From assembly GCA_913020435.1 (NCBI GenBank), contig CAJVZZ010000006.1, forward strand, positions 62,001 through 126,000: 64,000 bases of DNA, written 5' to 3'. The notes under the pieces were generated by a model. The model did no database searches and was not told the origin of the DNA. It saw only the letters and a program-made list of their open reading frames with translations. Shown here one piece after another: positions 44,257 through 51,848 of this stretch. Position 1 is the stretch's first letter. Each line of letters starts with the position of its first letter. A program made the position numbers and the translations under genes. Source of the DNA: an uncultured Flavobacteriales bacterium. Lineage in GTDB: Bacteria > Bacteroidota > Bacteroidia > Flavobacteriales_G > Salibacteraceae.

Positions 44257-44497
44257 AGTCTTTTATTTTTTGGTAATACAATAATAGGAAAAGTCACGAA
44301 GGGAATTAGTTCCTCCAAACCAGAAACTATTTATTAGTATTTAAATATAAATCCAGCTCTTGAAATATTCGATTCTAGTACTTCTGATTTTATCAATATT
44401 TCAATCCTATAAAAAGGAAGATTTCAAAAAAGAGAACCTTTGTAGAGGTTAACCAGCAATACTTGCACTTGTTGATTTCAAAGTTTCTGTCTGGAAA

Positions 44498-45376
44498 TTA
44501 ATTGGAAAGTAGAATTTCCTCAACATTCCGTTTGATCTTTCCACTTAAACTATCCGTTGGCAAATCATTATCGTCCATTCCAAACGGATCTTCAATTTCT
44601 TCAGCAATCAACTCTGTACTTACTAGTAAATAAAATAATATACACGTAATTGGAATCGTCCAATAATGAGTAATACTCATTATACCAAAAGGAAGAGTGA
44701 CAGAATACGTAAAAATAAATTTCTTTATATACATATTGTATGAATAAGGAATTGGCGTGTTTTTAATACGCTCACAAGCTCCTAATATGTCTAAAAATTC
44801 TTGCATCTCTTGATCAATTATCCAAAACTGTTCGGCACTAATAATCGCTGATGATCGTAGTTCATTTAAGCGCTTGTACATACAATTAACAATATAAGCA
44901 GGCATATGATTCTTTGTTTCCAGTTCATTTTTAAAATCACCAGTTTTCAAATCTTGAATCTCTTCCATATTAACCCCTTCTCGCAAGTGTTCTTTCATTG
45001 CAAAAACAAAATTGGAAATCATAACTGCAAAAAACTCTTTATCGTCTTTGTGACTTTCTGGCAGGCAGGTATTAAACTTTATGGCTGTATTTCTAGAACA
45101 ATTTACCAGCGCACCCCACTGTTTTCGGCCCTCCCACCATCTATCATATGCAGTATTGGTTCTGAAAACTAAAAACAATCCAAGTACAACTCCAAGTAAA
45201 GAGTGAATGGCTGTACCTCCAGGATAGTGAAAATTGAAAAAATGATTGAAAACAAAAACAACCACAGTTGTATAAACAAGCAACGTAAGCATTGGCGGCC
45301 ATAATTGCTTAAAAATATTCTTACTGTCGTTATTGAAAATGAGTTTTACCCAGCTGTGCGGATCGTAATCTACCAT
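44498..45376 (-). CDS. bestrophin family channel protein
   Basis: A 292-residue membrane protein of the bestrophin/RFP-TM family, which forms pentameric anion or cation channels. N-terminal W residues are followed by two helices (LTLLVYTTVVVFVFNHF; LLGVVLGLFLVFRTNTAYDRWWEGRKQWGALV, the strongest family signature). The second pair of helices lies at about 215-255 (TYSVTLPFGIMS; PITCILFYLLVSTELIAEE), and the cytosolic neck motif IEDPFGMDDNDLP follows. It begins 49 bases after the KdsC-like gene and may be the last gene of the Kdo operon. Confidence 0.9.
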   Translation of the reverse strand: MVDYDPHSWVKLIFNNDSKNIFKQLWPPMLTLLVYTTVVVFVFNHFFNFHYPGGTAIHSLLGVVLGLFLVFRTNTAYDRWWEGRKQWGALVNCSRNTAIKFNTCLPESHKDDKEFFAVMISNFVFAMKEHLREGVNMEEIQDLKTGDFKNELETKNHMPAYIVNCMYKRLNELRSSAIISAEQFWIIDQEMQEFLDILGACERIKNTPIPYSYNMYIKKFIFTYSVTLPFGIMSITHYWTIPITCILFYLLVSTELIAEEIEDPFGMDDNDLPTDSLSGKIKRNVEEILLSN

Positions 45377-45425
45377 AAACTTATTTTATTGATTTTGGAA
45401 ATCAGAATACTAAACATAAAGTAGT

Positions 45426-46151
45426 TTAAGGAGTATAATGTTCAGTGATTTTACCATCATTATTCTTAGTGTAATAAACTGTTGACCTGCTATTTCTATC
45501 TTCTAAATATTTCGCATAGGTATCGGAAAAAGCGACTCGTTCTTCAACGCACTTAACAAAGTTAAAATTTAATTCCATTAGCATTTCAGAAGCTTCTCTT
45601 ACACCATGATTTCCACCACTATATGCGGTAATATAGTCGGCCAATTGATAGTGTTTTACGTATTCAGAAAACGCCACCTTAGCATCAGATCGAACAAAGA
45701 CTCGCACGCCCACTTCCTTTGCAATAGACAGGTCCAAAATATCATCATAAAAAAACGCAATTTCTTCGCTTTTCAGACCACAATCTTCCATTAAATGCTT
45801 GAGCGCTAATTTTTTATCCGTAAAACCAAAGTAAACTTTGTCAAAATGTTCTCTCGCTGCAAAATCTAATGACACCTCATTATTTGCTCCTGTTACAATT
45901 GCACTAATGGGCATCGAGTTTTGCTGTTTTAACCAAGTAGAAAATCGCAACATATTTGTGCCCATCGAATCAATCTCTGAAAACCCTGAGTGATTTCCAC
46001 CGCCTTTATTGCCTTCATTAAAAACACCATCCCAATCAAACAAAATAGCTTTAATGTTCTTTAATTTTTGTGCTAAAACAAAAGGCGGGATTATAAAAAC
46101 CCCGCCTTTTGTTTCAAAAATATGCTGTGTGTGTTCTAAGGAATTATCCAT
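45426..46151 (-). CDS. KdsC-like HAD phosphatase
   Basis: A HAD-superfamily phosphatase of 241 residues. The nucleophile motif is LFDWDGVFNEG, motif II is the threonine in SAIVTGAN, a lysine follows in FTDKKLALKHL, and motif III is FFYDDILDLS. This is the cap-less layout of KdsC, which removes the phosphate from Kdo 8-phosphate. It is longer than E. coli KdsC and the segment after the nucleophile differs, so I call it KdsC-like. Its position 10 bases after the transaldolase-CBS gene and two genes after kdsA supports the role. A strong hairpin (46080-46110) lies inside its first 25 codons. The start is an ATG; no later start precedes the catalytic motif. Confidence 0.72.
   Translation of the reverse strand: MDNSLEHTQHIFETKGGVFIIPPFVLAQKLKNIKAILFDWDGVFNEGNKGGGNHSGFSEIDSMGTNMLRFSTWLKQQNSMPISAIVTGANNEVSLDFAAREHFDKVYFGFTDKKLALKHLMEDCGLKSEEIAFFYDDILDLSIAKEVGVRVFVRSDAKVAFSEYVKHYQLADYITAYSGGNHGVREASEMLMELNFNFVKCVEERVAFSDTYAKYLEDRNSRSTVYYTKNNDGKITEHYTP
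46080..46110. terminator. terminator-like hairpin inside the KdsC-like gene
   Basis: Perfect ten-base arms AAAAGGCGGG (as read at 46080-46089, A-A-A-A with the base before) and CCCGCCTTTT (46101-46110) with an 11-base AT-rich loop. On the minus strand it is followed by GTTTT. It has the form of an intrinsic terminator, but encodes the residues KGGVFIIPPF of the KdsC-like protein. It may act as an attenuator or an RNA-stability element. Confidence 0.5.
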
Positions 46152-46161
46152 AGTTCAAATT

Positions 46162-47172
46162 TTACTTTGCCAAATCTTGAATATCTAGCATTCCAATTGG
46201 TTTACCATTTTCAGTTACCAACAAAGTATCTACTTGAGTAGATTTAAAAAGATCATTTGCGTCGTTTAGTAAAGCACCAGCATCGATAGATTTTGGTGTT
46301 CCATACTCCATGTCCGAAAGTTTCATTCCATGCACTGCATCACCTTTAGATCCAATTAACCGTCTAAGGTCTCCATCAGTAAATACTCCTTTAATATTTC
46401 CACTAGCATCAAGCACTGTTACAGAACCATATCCATATTCAGTCATTTTTAGGATAGCATCAGGAATAGATAAAGACTCAGAAACTGTTGGATTTACGTC
46501 TCTCAACGCAGATTTTACATTATTGGTCATTAACTTTGTGTGTTCAAAAAACTGATCTGTACCTAAAGTAGTAAAGTTATTTTCAGTCAATTGGGTCATT
46601 ACCTTCCAAGGAACAGTACAAACATGAACCCCAGCATTTATAGCATTTCTAATATGCTCTGGGTAACGGACAGATGAGAACATGATTTTCGTATCGTAAC
46701 CATAATAGTTTACAGCTTCAACACATTGACTCACCAATTCTAGAGCATCATGACCTTGATCTTGCAGGCGACCTACTAGAGGACACACATAAGTTGCACC
46801 TGCTTCCATTGCCATATAGGCTTGTTGCAATGTGTACACTAAATGCACATTCACCATGATATCTTGATCTGTAAGAATCTTACAAGCTTTAACCCCTTCT
46901 AAAGAAACTGGAATTTTAAAAACCGAACGATCTTTCTTCAATCCCATTTCTAACTGACGATGAGCTTCAGCAACAATTTCTTCTGCAGTTTGACCTAGTG
47001 CCTCAACTTGAAGTATTGGAACCATATCAGCTAGCTTTAAAATCAAGCCATCAATATCAGTAACACCATCGCGATGCATAAAAGTAGGTGTTGTTGTAAG
47101 TCCGGTTAAGAAGCCTAATTTAAACGCTTCTTCTATCTCATTTATGTTTGCCGAATCTAAATATAATTCCAT
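46162..47172 (-). CDS. transaldolase/fructose-6-phosphate-aldolase-like barrel fused to KdsD-type CBS pair
   Basis: A 336-residue two-part protein. Residues 1-215 align by eye with small aldolases of the FSA/TalC family: D6 in MELYLDSAN and the Schiff-base lysine K86 in VFKIPV are kept. The usual Asn of TTNPS is T28 (TTTPT), the FSA Thr109 position is H110 (VHLVY), and the Tyr131 position is L132 (CPLVGR). Residues about 225-336 are two CBS motifs whose segments GVFTDGDLRRLI and PIGMLDIQDLAK are near copies of those in arabinose-5-phosphate isomerase KdsD. The gene sits between kdsA (31-base gap) and the KdsC-like gene (10-base gap). I infer a role in supplying or gating arabinose 5-phosphate. 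Plain transaldolase is the alternative. Confidence 0.8.
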   Translation of the reverse strand: MELYLDSANINEIEEAFKLGFLTGLTTTPTFMHRDGVTDIDGLILKLADMVPILQVEALGQTAEEIVAEAHRQLEMGLKKDRSVFKIPVSLEGVKACKILTDQDIMVNVHLVYTLQQAYMAMEAGATYVCPLVGRLQDQGHDALELVSQCVEAVNYYGYDTKIMFSSVRYPEHIRNAINAGVHVCTVPWKVMTQLTENNFTTLGTDQFFEHTKLMTNNVKSALRDVNPTVSESLSIPDAILKMTEYGYGSVTVLDASGNIKGVFTDGDLRRLIGSKGDAVHGMKLSDMEYGTPKSIDAGALLNDANDLFKSTQVDTLLVTENGKPIGMLDIQDLAK

Positions 47173-47203
47173 TTTTTTGGTATTGTATGTATTGTACTTA
47201 TTA

Positions 47204-48034
47204 TTATCTGTATTGAACTTCTAAATTATGCATTTCAATCAAAGGTTTTAAAAACTCCTCAAGATCGTATACACATAATTGACTTGCTGCATCGCACAGC
47301 GCTTTTTCTGGTTCTGGGTGAGTTTCGATAAAGACACCATCGACTCCAGCCGCTACACCAGCTCTTGCAATGGTTGGTAAAAACTCTCGGTTGCCTCCTT
47401 TTGGATCTGCACTTGGAATTCCATACTTGCGAATAGAATGTGTGATATCAAATACAACTGGATAACCAGGTTGTCTTAAATGATAAAAACTTCTTGGATC
47501 TACAACCAAATCGTTATATCCGAAGGTATAACCTCTTTCGGTTAAAATAATTTGATTATTGCCCGATTCTAAAACTTTTTCTACTGGCTTAATCATATTC
47601 TCTGGAGCTAAAAACTGACCGTGCTTTATATTAACCACTTTGCCTGTTTTTGCCGATTCAACCAACAATTCCGATTGCATACACAAGTATGCTGGAATCT
47701 GTATAACATCAAGCACCTCGCCTGCCGGAGCAGCCTGAGCCGGAGTATGAATATCAGAAAGTATCGTAAAACCAAATTGATCTTTAATCTTCTGAAGTAA
47801 TTTCAACCCTTCGTCTATACCTGGTCCTCTATAGAATTTTAAAGAAGAACGATTATCTTTAACAAATGAAGATTTATAAATGATTTTAATGTCCATGCTC
47901 TCTGAAACTTCTTTTAGTTTCTCAGCAGTTTTCATCATTGTAGACTCATCTTCAATAACACATGGACCCGAGATAAGAAATAGCTCATCAGAACCACAAT
48001 CAATATCCCCAACTTTTACAATTTTACTTGACAT
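47204..48034 (-). CDS. kdsA: 3-deoxy-8-phosphooctulonate synthase
   Basis: KdsA condenses arabinose 5-phosphate with phosphoenolpyruvate to Kdo 8-phosphate, the committed step of the lipid A inner core sugar. The 276-residue barrel shows LISGPCVIEDE, IIYKSSFVKDNRSS, GPGIDEGLKLLQ, ILSDIHTPAQA, VNIKHGQFLAPENM, ILTERGYTFGYNDLVVDPRS, FDITHSIRKYG and FIETHPEPEKALCD. The asparagine in VNIKHGQ rather than cysteine suggests a metal-independent form; this follows from family knowledge and was not tested. It has its own near-consensus promoter and leads the operon kdsA, transaldolase-CBS, KdsC-like, bestrophin. Confidence 0.95.
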   Translation of the reverse strand: MSSKIVKVGDIDCGSDELFLISGPCVIEDESTMMKTAEKLKEVSESMDIKIIYKSSFVKDNRSSLKFYRGPGIDEGLKLLQKIKDQFGFTILSDIHTPAQAAPAGEVLDVIQIPAYLCMQSELLVESAKTGKVVNIKHGQFLAPENMIKPVEKVLESGNNQIILTERGYTFGYNDLVVDPRSFYHLRQPGYPVVFDITHSIRKYGIPSADPKGGNREFLPTIARAGVAAGVDGVFIETHPEPEKALCDAASQLCVYDLEEFLKPLIEMHNLEVQYR

Positions 48035-48056
48035 TCTTTCAATTTGATATCCGTTG

Positions 48057-48085
48057 CAAAAATAGACTTTTGAATTGTCCTACAA
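48057..48085 (-). promoter_or_regulatory. promoter of kdsA
   Basis: On the minus strand TTG (48083-48085), 18 bases, TATTTTTG (48057-48064), 22 bases before the ATG. Confidence 0.55.
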
Positions 48086-48117
48086 GTATCTCTAAACTGC
48101 TGTAATTTGACATTAAA

Positions 48118-48873
48118 TTATTGCTGTTCTTTTAATAATAATCTCACCTTTTTTAAATCATCAATTGTATCAACTGGAATGGTATCATGATAGGTCAATT
48201 CAACATAAATATCATTTCCATTTTCTATCCAACGGTTTTGCTCTAAGGACTCAACTCGTTCCAATTTAGAACTGGGTAAATTAGCAAACTCTTTTAAAGC
48301 ACTATAACTATAGGCATACAATCCTACGTGCTTAAAGTAAGTATGATGTTCCAACCAATGTGTTTGATGAACCCCTCGGATATGAGGAATAACTGAACGA
48401 CTGAAATACATCGCTCTATTCTTTCTATCAAAGACTACAAAAACTTCACTTTCATTAAATAAATCTTGCACCGATTTAACGGGACTTACTAACGTTGAAA
48501 ATCTGACATCTTGATTATCAAAAGGTTTCAATAACTCGCTTAACTGCTCAGGTTCGAGCATTGGCTCATCACCCTGAACATTTACAATTACATCATATTG
48601 CTCATCTAGCTTCTCAGTAATTCTTTCATATGCCTCCAAACATCTGGTCGTACCATTTTCATGATCTACTGATGTCATTATCACATTTCCGCCAAAGTCG
48701 ATTACTACTTGCTTAATACGTTCGTCATCCGTTGCAACAAAAACAGTTGGAATTGCTTTTACCGTTTGCTCATAAACTCTCTGAATCATTGGTTTACCCA
48801 AAATGTCTACTAATGGTTTACCTTCTAATCTTGAACTTCCAAAACGCGCTGGAATAATAGCTATAGCCTTCAT
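48118..48873 (-). CDS. kdsB: 3-deoxy-manno-octulosonate cytidylyltransferase (CMP-Kdo or CMP-Kdo8N synthetase)
   Basis: A nucleotidyltransferase of 251 residues that activates Kdo with CTP before transfer to lipid A. Motifs: IIPARFGSSRLEGKPLVDI (CTP-binding loop), TDDERIKQVV, the Mg-binding segment VNVQGDEPMLEPEQL, YFSRSVIPHIR, KHVGLYAYSYSALKEF and a final VDTIDDLKKVR. In organisms with KdnA and KdnB the KdsB enzyme can use 8-amino-Kdo; since kdnA and kdnB start on the opposite strand 85 bases away, that is likely here too. It lies upstream of kdsA, in the same direction with an 83-base gap. Confidence 0.94.
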   Translation of the reverse strand: MKAIAIIPARFGSSRLEGKPLVDILGKPMIQRVYEQTVKAIPTVFVATDDERIKQVVIDFGGNVIMTSVDHENGTTRCLEAYERITEKLDEQYDVIVNVQGDEPMLEPEQLSELLKPFDNQDVRFSTLVSPVKSVQDLFNESEVFVVFDRKNRAMYFSRSVIPHIRGVHQTHWLEHHTYFKHVGLYAYSYSALKEFANLPSSKLERVESLEQNRWIENGNDIYVELTYHDTIPVDTIDDLKKVRLLLKEQQ

Positions 48874-48892
48874 ATTATCTGGAATAAGGTGG

Positions 48893-48900
48893 CAAAGATA
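48893..48900 (-). promoter_or_regulatory. -7 element of kdsB
   Basis: Minus-strand TATCTTTG, 19 bases before the kdsB ATG, back to back with the kdnA element. No spaced TTG. Confidence 0.45.
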
Positions 48901-48915
48901 GAAGAAAGATTATCC

Positions 48916-48923
48916 TACTTTTG
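48916..48923 (+). promoter_or_regulatory. -7 element of kdnA
   Basis: Plus-strand TACTTTTG, 35 bases before the kdnA ATG. The kdsB element lies 15 bases away on the other strand, so the two promoters overlap. Confidence 0.45.
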
Positions 48924-48958
48924 CCTTCTTAAAATTCATCACATATTACAACGATACT

Positions 48959-50155
48959 ATGCCGGGATTAGAACTTTTTGGAGACGAGGAAAGAAAAGAA
49001 GTAATGGACGTTTTAGACTCAAAATGTTTGTTTAGATACAATCATGAGCACATAAGAAATGGTCATTGGAAAGCTAAAGAACTAGAAGCTGAAGTACGGA
49101 ATTTTACTGGCGCAAAGTTCGCGCATGCAGTATCTAGTGGATCAACAGCTGTTGCTTGTGCAATGGCGAGTGCAGGTATTGGTTATGGAGATCATGTTAT
49201 CGTTCCTCCGTTCACTTACATCGCTACTATTGAGGGCGTCATATTTGGTGGAGGTGTTCCTGTTTTTGCAGAAATTGATGAGAACTTGTGTCTTTCAGCT
49301 GCTGGAATTGAAGCTGCAATTACTCCAGAAACAAAAGCAGTTTGCTTGGTACATATGTGCGGTGCAGCTGCTAATATGGATGAAATAATGGAGGTTTGTA
49401 ATAAACATAACCTTGTGCTTATTGAAGATGCAGGTCAAGCTTTAGGAGCTTTTTACAAAGGCACCTCTGTTGGTCTTTTTGGTAAAACTGGTGCTTATTC
49501 TTTCGACTTTTTTAAAATTACTACAGCTGGCGAAGGTGGATTATACGTTACTAATGACGAAGCTTGCTATCGATTAGCTGATTCTTATTCAGATCACGGT
49601 CACGATCACCTTGGTGCAAATCGTGGTATGGAACAGCATCATATTCTTGGATTTAATTACCGTCTGAGTGAATTGCATGCAGCTATTGGTTTGGCTCAAA
49701 TGCGAAAAATAAATACGATACGAGACGTAAATCGTAAAAATAAAAGTCATCTAAAATCTCTTTTAGCGGGCACTCCTGGTCTTTCATTTAGACCAATTCC
49801 GGATGAAGATGGTGACAGTGGAACATTCTTAAACTTCTTCTTACCTAATACAGAAATTGCTCAAAAAGTAATGGCTGAATTTGGAAAAATGGGAATTGGT
49901 GGGTTCAATTATTGGTACACTAACATGTATCATTTCATCAATCAATGGGATCATTTGAAAAATTTAAAATCTGCTGCTCCACTGCATTTACACAAAATGG
50001 ATCTGCCCCAAGATTATAATAATCTAGATTTACCAAAATCTCAAGAGGTTGTTGGTAAACTAATTTCTCTTGGAATTAGCACTCAATGGTCTGAAGAACA
50101 AATGAATGAATTGGCAGTAAATATGAAAACTGCAATCGCAAACGCACAATTATAA
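48959..50155 (+). CDS. kdnA: 8-amino-3,8-dideoxy-manno-octulosonate transaminase (KdnA-like)
   Basis: A DegT/DnrJ/EryC1-type PLP aminotransferase of 398 residues. The start MPGLELFGDEERKEVMDVLD and the following FRYNHEHIRNGHWKAKELE match what I know of KdnA, which transfers an amino group from glutamate to 8-oxo-Kdo. PLP contacts: VSSGSTAVACAMAS, EDAGQALGAFYKG, and the Schiff-base lysine K186 in SFDFFKITTAGEGG. The C-terminal segment FNYRLSELHAAIGLAQM is a family hallmark. The KdnB-like gene follows after 8 bases. Shewanella uses the same pair to make Kdo8N. Other sugar aminotransferases are possible but fit the context less well. Confidence 0.88.
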   Translation: MPGLELFGDEERKEVMDVLDSKCLFRYNHEHIRNGHWKAKELEAEVRNFTGAKFAHAVSSGSTAVACAMASAGIGYGDHVIVPPFTYIATIEGVIFGGGVPVFAEIDENLCLSAAGIEAAITPETKAVCLVHMCGAAANMDEIMEVCNKHNLVLIEDAGQALGAFYKGTSVGLFGKTGAYSFDFFKITTAGEGGLYVTNDEACYRLADSYSDHGHDHLGANRGMEQHHILGFNYRLSELHAAIGLAQMRKINTIRDVNRKNKSHLKSLLAGTPGLSFRPIPDEDGDSGTFLNFFLPNTEIAQKVMAEFGKMGIGGFNYWYTNMYHFINQWDHLKNLKSAAPLHLHKMDLPQDYNNLDLPKSQEVVGKLISLGISTQWSEEQMNELAVNMKTAIANAQL

Positions 50156-50163
50156 TTTCGGAG

Positions 50164-51246
50164 ATGCAACACATCAATTTCAATAACATTGGTAAAGTCT
50201 GCTATGGTCCCGGTAGCTTCTTGCAACTAGGTGAAATCATTGAACCAAGAAGAGTCGACAACAAGGGTTACATGGTCTTTATAGTGGACGATTATTTTGA
50301 GGGCAAAGAATTGGCGAATAAAATACCAGCAAAGCAAAATGACCGCGTTTATTTTATAGATGCTAGTCATGATGAGCCAAAAACATCTCAAATAGATGAA
50401 TTACGTGACGAACTGTTAATGGATCAAGGTCTGCCTTCTGGTATTATTGGAATTGGTGGTGGCAGTATAATGGATATAGCTAAAGCCTTATCGCTTATGG
50501 TCACGAACGAAGGCTCTTCAGTGCTATACCAAGGTTTAAACTTGATCAAAAAGCCTGGTATTTATCATTGTGGTGTTCCTACAATATCAGGAACTGGAGC
50601 TGAATGTTCTATGACCGCAGTTCTTTCTGGACCAGAAAAAAAATTGGGATTAAAGTGTGAGTGGACCGTTTTTAATCAAGTAGTTTTAGATCCAACCTTA
50701 ACGGCATCTGTTCCAAATGACCAGTGGTTTTTCACAGGGATGGATACGTATATTCACTGTATTGAAAGTGCTTCTGGAATCAAATACAATACTTTCTCAA
50801 AAGCATACGGAGATCAGTCTATTGAACTTTGCAAAGCAGTTTTCTTAGGACAAAGTGCTGGTCAAAATCCTGAGAATGACGAGAAATTAATGCTTGCTTC
50901 TTTGTTCGGCGGATTGAGTTTGACTTACTCTGAGGTTGGAGTTTGTCATGCATTATCCTATGGATTAAGTTTTGTTTTTGGAACAAGACATGGTTATGCG
51001 AATTGCCTGGCTTTTAATCACTTGAAAGATGTTTACGGAGATGCTGTTGACGAATTTCATGGAATGCTGGAGCGCTTTAATGTTGAGCTTCCTCAAAACC
51101 TCTCTAAAGATTGGACCGATAAAGAAATTACTGCAATGGCTAAAATTGCAATTCGATTGGAACATATGTGGAACCATGCCTTTGGTCCTGATTGGAAGAG
51201 CCAAGTTTCAATGGAATATATTGAGGGATTGTACCGGAGAATGTAA
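50164..51246 (+). CDS. kdnB: 3-deoxy-manno-octulosonate 8-oxidase (KdnB-like)
   Basis: An iron-type (group III) alcohol dehydrogenase of 360 residues. The NAD site is GIGGGSIMDIAKAL. The metal ligands expected for the family are in the segments DTYIHCIES, VCHALSYGLSFVFG and TRHGYANC. KdnB oxidises the C8 hydroxyl of Kdo to the aldehyde that KdnA then aminates. Eight bases separate it from kdnA, so the pair is translated from one message. The combination of kdnA, kdnB, kdsA and kdsB in one locus is strong support for Kdo8N synthesis. Confidence 0.88.
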   Translation: MQHINFNNIGKVCYGPGSFLQLGEIIEPRRVDNKGYMVFIVDDYFEGKELANKIPAKQNDRVYFIDASHDEPKTSQIDELRDELLMDQGLPSGIIGIGGGSIMDIAKALSLMVTNEGSSVLYQGLNLIKKPGIYHCGVPTISGTGAECSMTAVLSGPEKKLGLKCEWTVFNQVVLDPTLTASVPNDQWFFTGMDTYIHCIESASGIKYNTFSKAYGDQSIELCKAVFLGQSAGQNPENDEKLMLASLFGGLSLTYSEVGVCHALSYGLSFVFGTRHGYANCLAFNHLKDVYGDAVDEFHGMLERFNVELPQNLSKDWTDKEITAMAKIAIRLEHMWNHAFGPDWKSQVSMEYIEGLYRRM

Positions 51247-51326
51247 GACTGAGCTGTACTTTATTTAATGTACTCTTAATATTCTATTGGCTTTCTTTAT
51301 CTTGATTTGCAGGTTAAATTAACTGA

Positions 51327-51848
51327 ATGAAAACAATTTACATAGCAAGACATGCAAAATCAAGCTGGAAAAACAAACAAATTACAGATGTTGACCGCCC
51401 ATTAAAACCTAGTGGAATAATTGCACTCCAAAAAATTTCGGAACGATTGAAAAATACTGCGCCTGGACTCGATGCTATATATACAAGCCCAGCAGTGCGA
51501 GCAACGCATACAGCTTTAATCCATGCTCGATATTTAGATTTTCCAGAGAACGGAATTGAAATAAGAAACTCAATTTATGAACAGGGAAAAGAAGGGCTTT
51601 TTGATTTGATAAAATCATTTGATAATAATCTAAACTCAATAATGATTTGCGGACATGATCCAACATTGACAGATTTTGTAAATGATTTCCTAAGAATTCC
51701 GCTTGATAAAATACAAACTTCAGCGGTTATGAAAATACAATTTCACTCTGATTCTTGGAGTCAAATTCAATTTGCTGATTTAGAGCAATTGATATACTTT
51801 AACCGTCAAGAAACAAAGGAATTAAAGTATGCCAAAACAGCTAGTTGA
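51327..51848 (+). CDS. sixA: SixA-like histidine phosphatase
   Basis: A small branch-2-type histidine phosphatase of 173 residues. The catalytic motif is YIARHAKSSWKN (phospho-histidine in RHA), the second arginine is in YTSPAVRATHTA, the glutamate is in IYEQGKEGL and the second histidine is in MICGHDPTLTDFVN. SixA removes phosphate from HPt-type phosphohistidines in E. coli. Here its 3' end overlaps the polyphosphate kinase start by 20 bases, so it is translationally coupled to ppk1. A role with the phosphohistidine of Ppk or with polyphosphate turnover is inference from position. Confidence 0.88.
   Translation: MKTIYIARHAKSSWKNKQITDVDRPLKPSGIIALQKISERLKNTAPGLDAIYTSPAVRATHTALIHARYLDFPENGIEIRNSIYEQGKEGLFDLIKSFDNNLNSIMICGHDPTLTDFVNDFLRIPLDKIQTSAVMKIQFHSDSWSQIQFADLEQLIYFNRQETKELKYAKTAS

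Noticed and set aside
46162-47172. Ordinary transaldolase
   Set aside because: The substitutions at three active-site positions and the KdsD-like CBS pair do not fit a standard pentose phosphate enzyme, although catalytic lysine and length of the barrel do.
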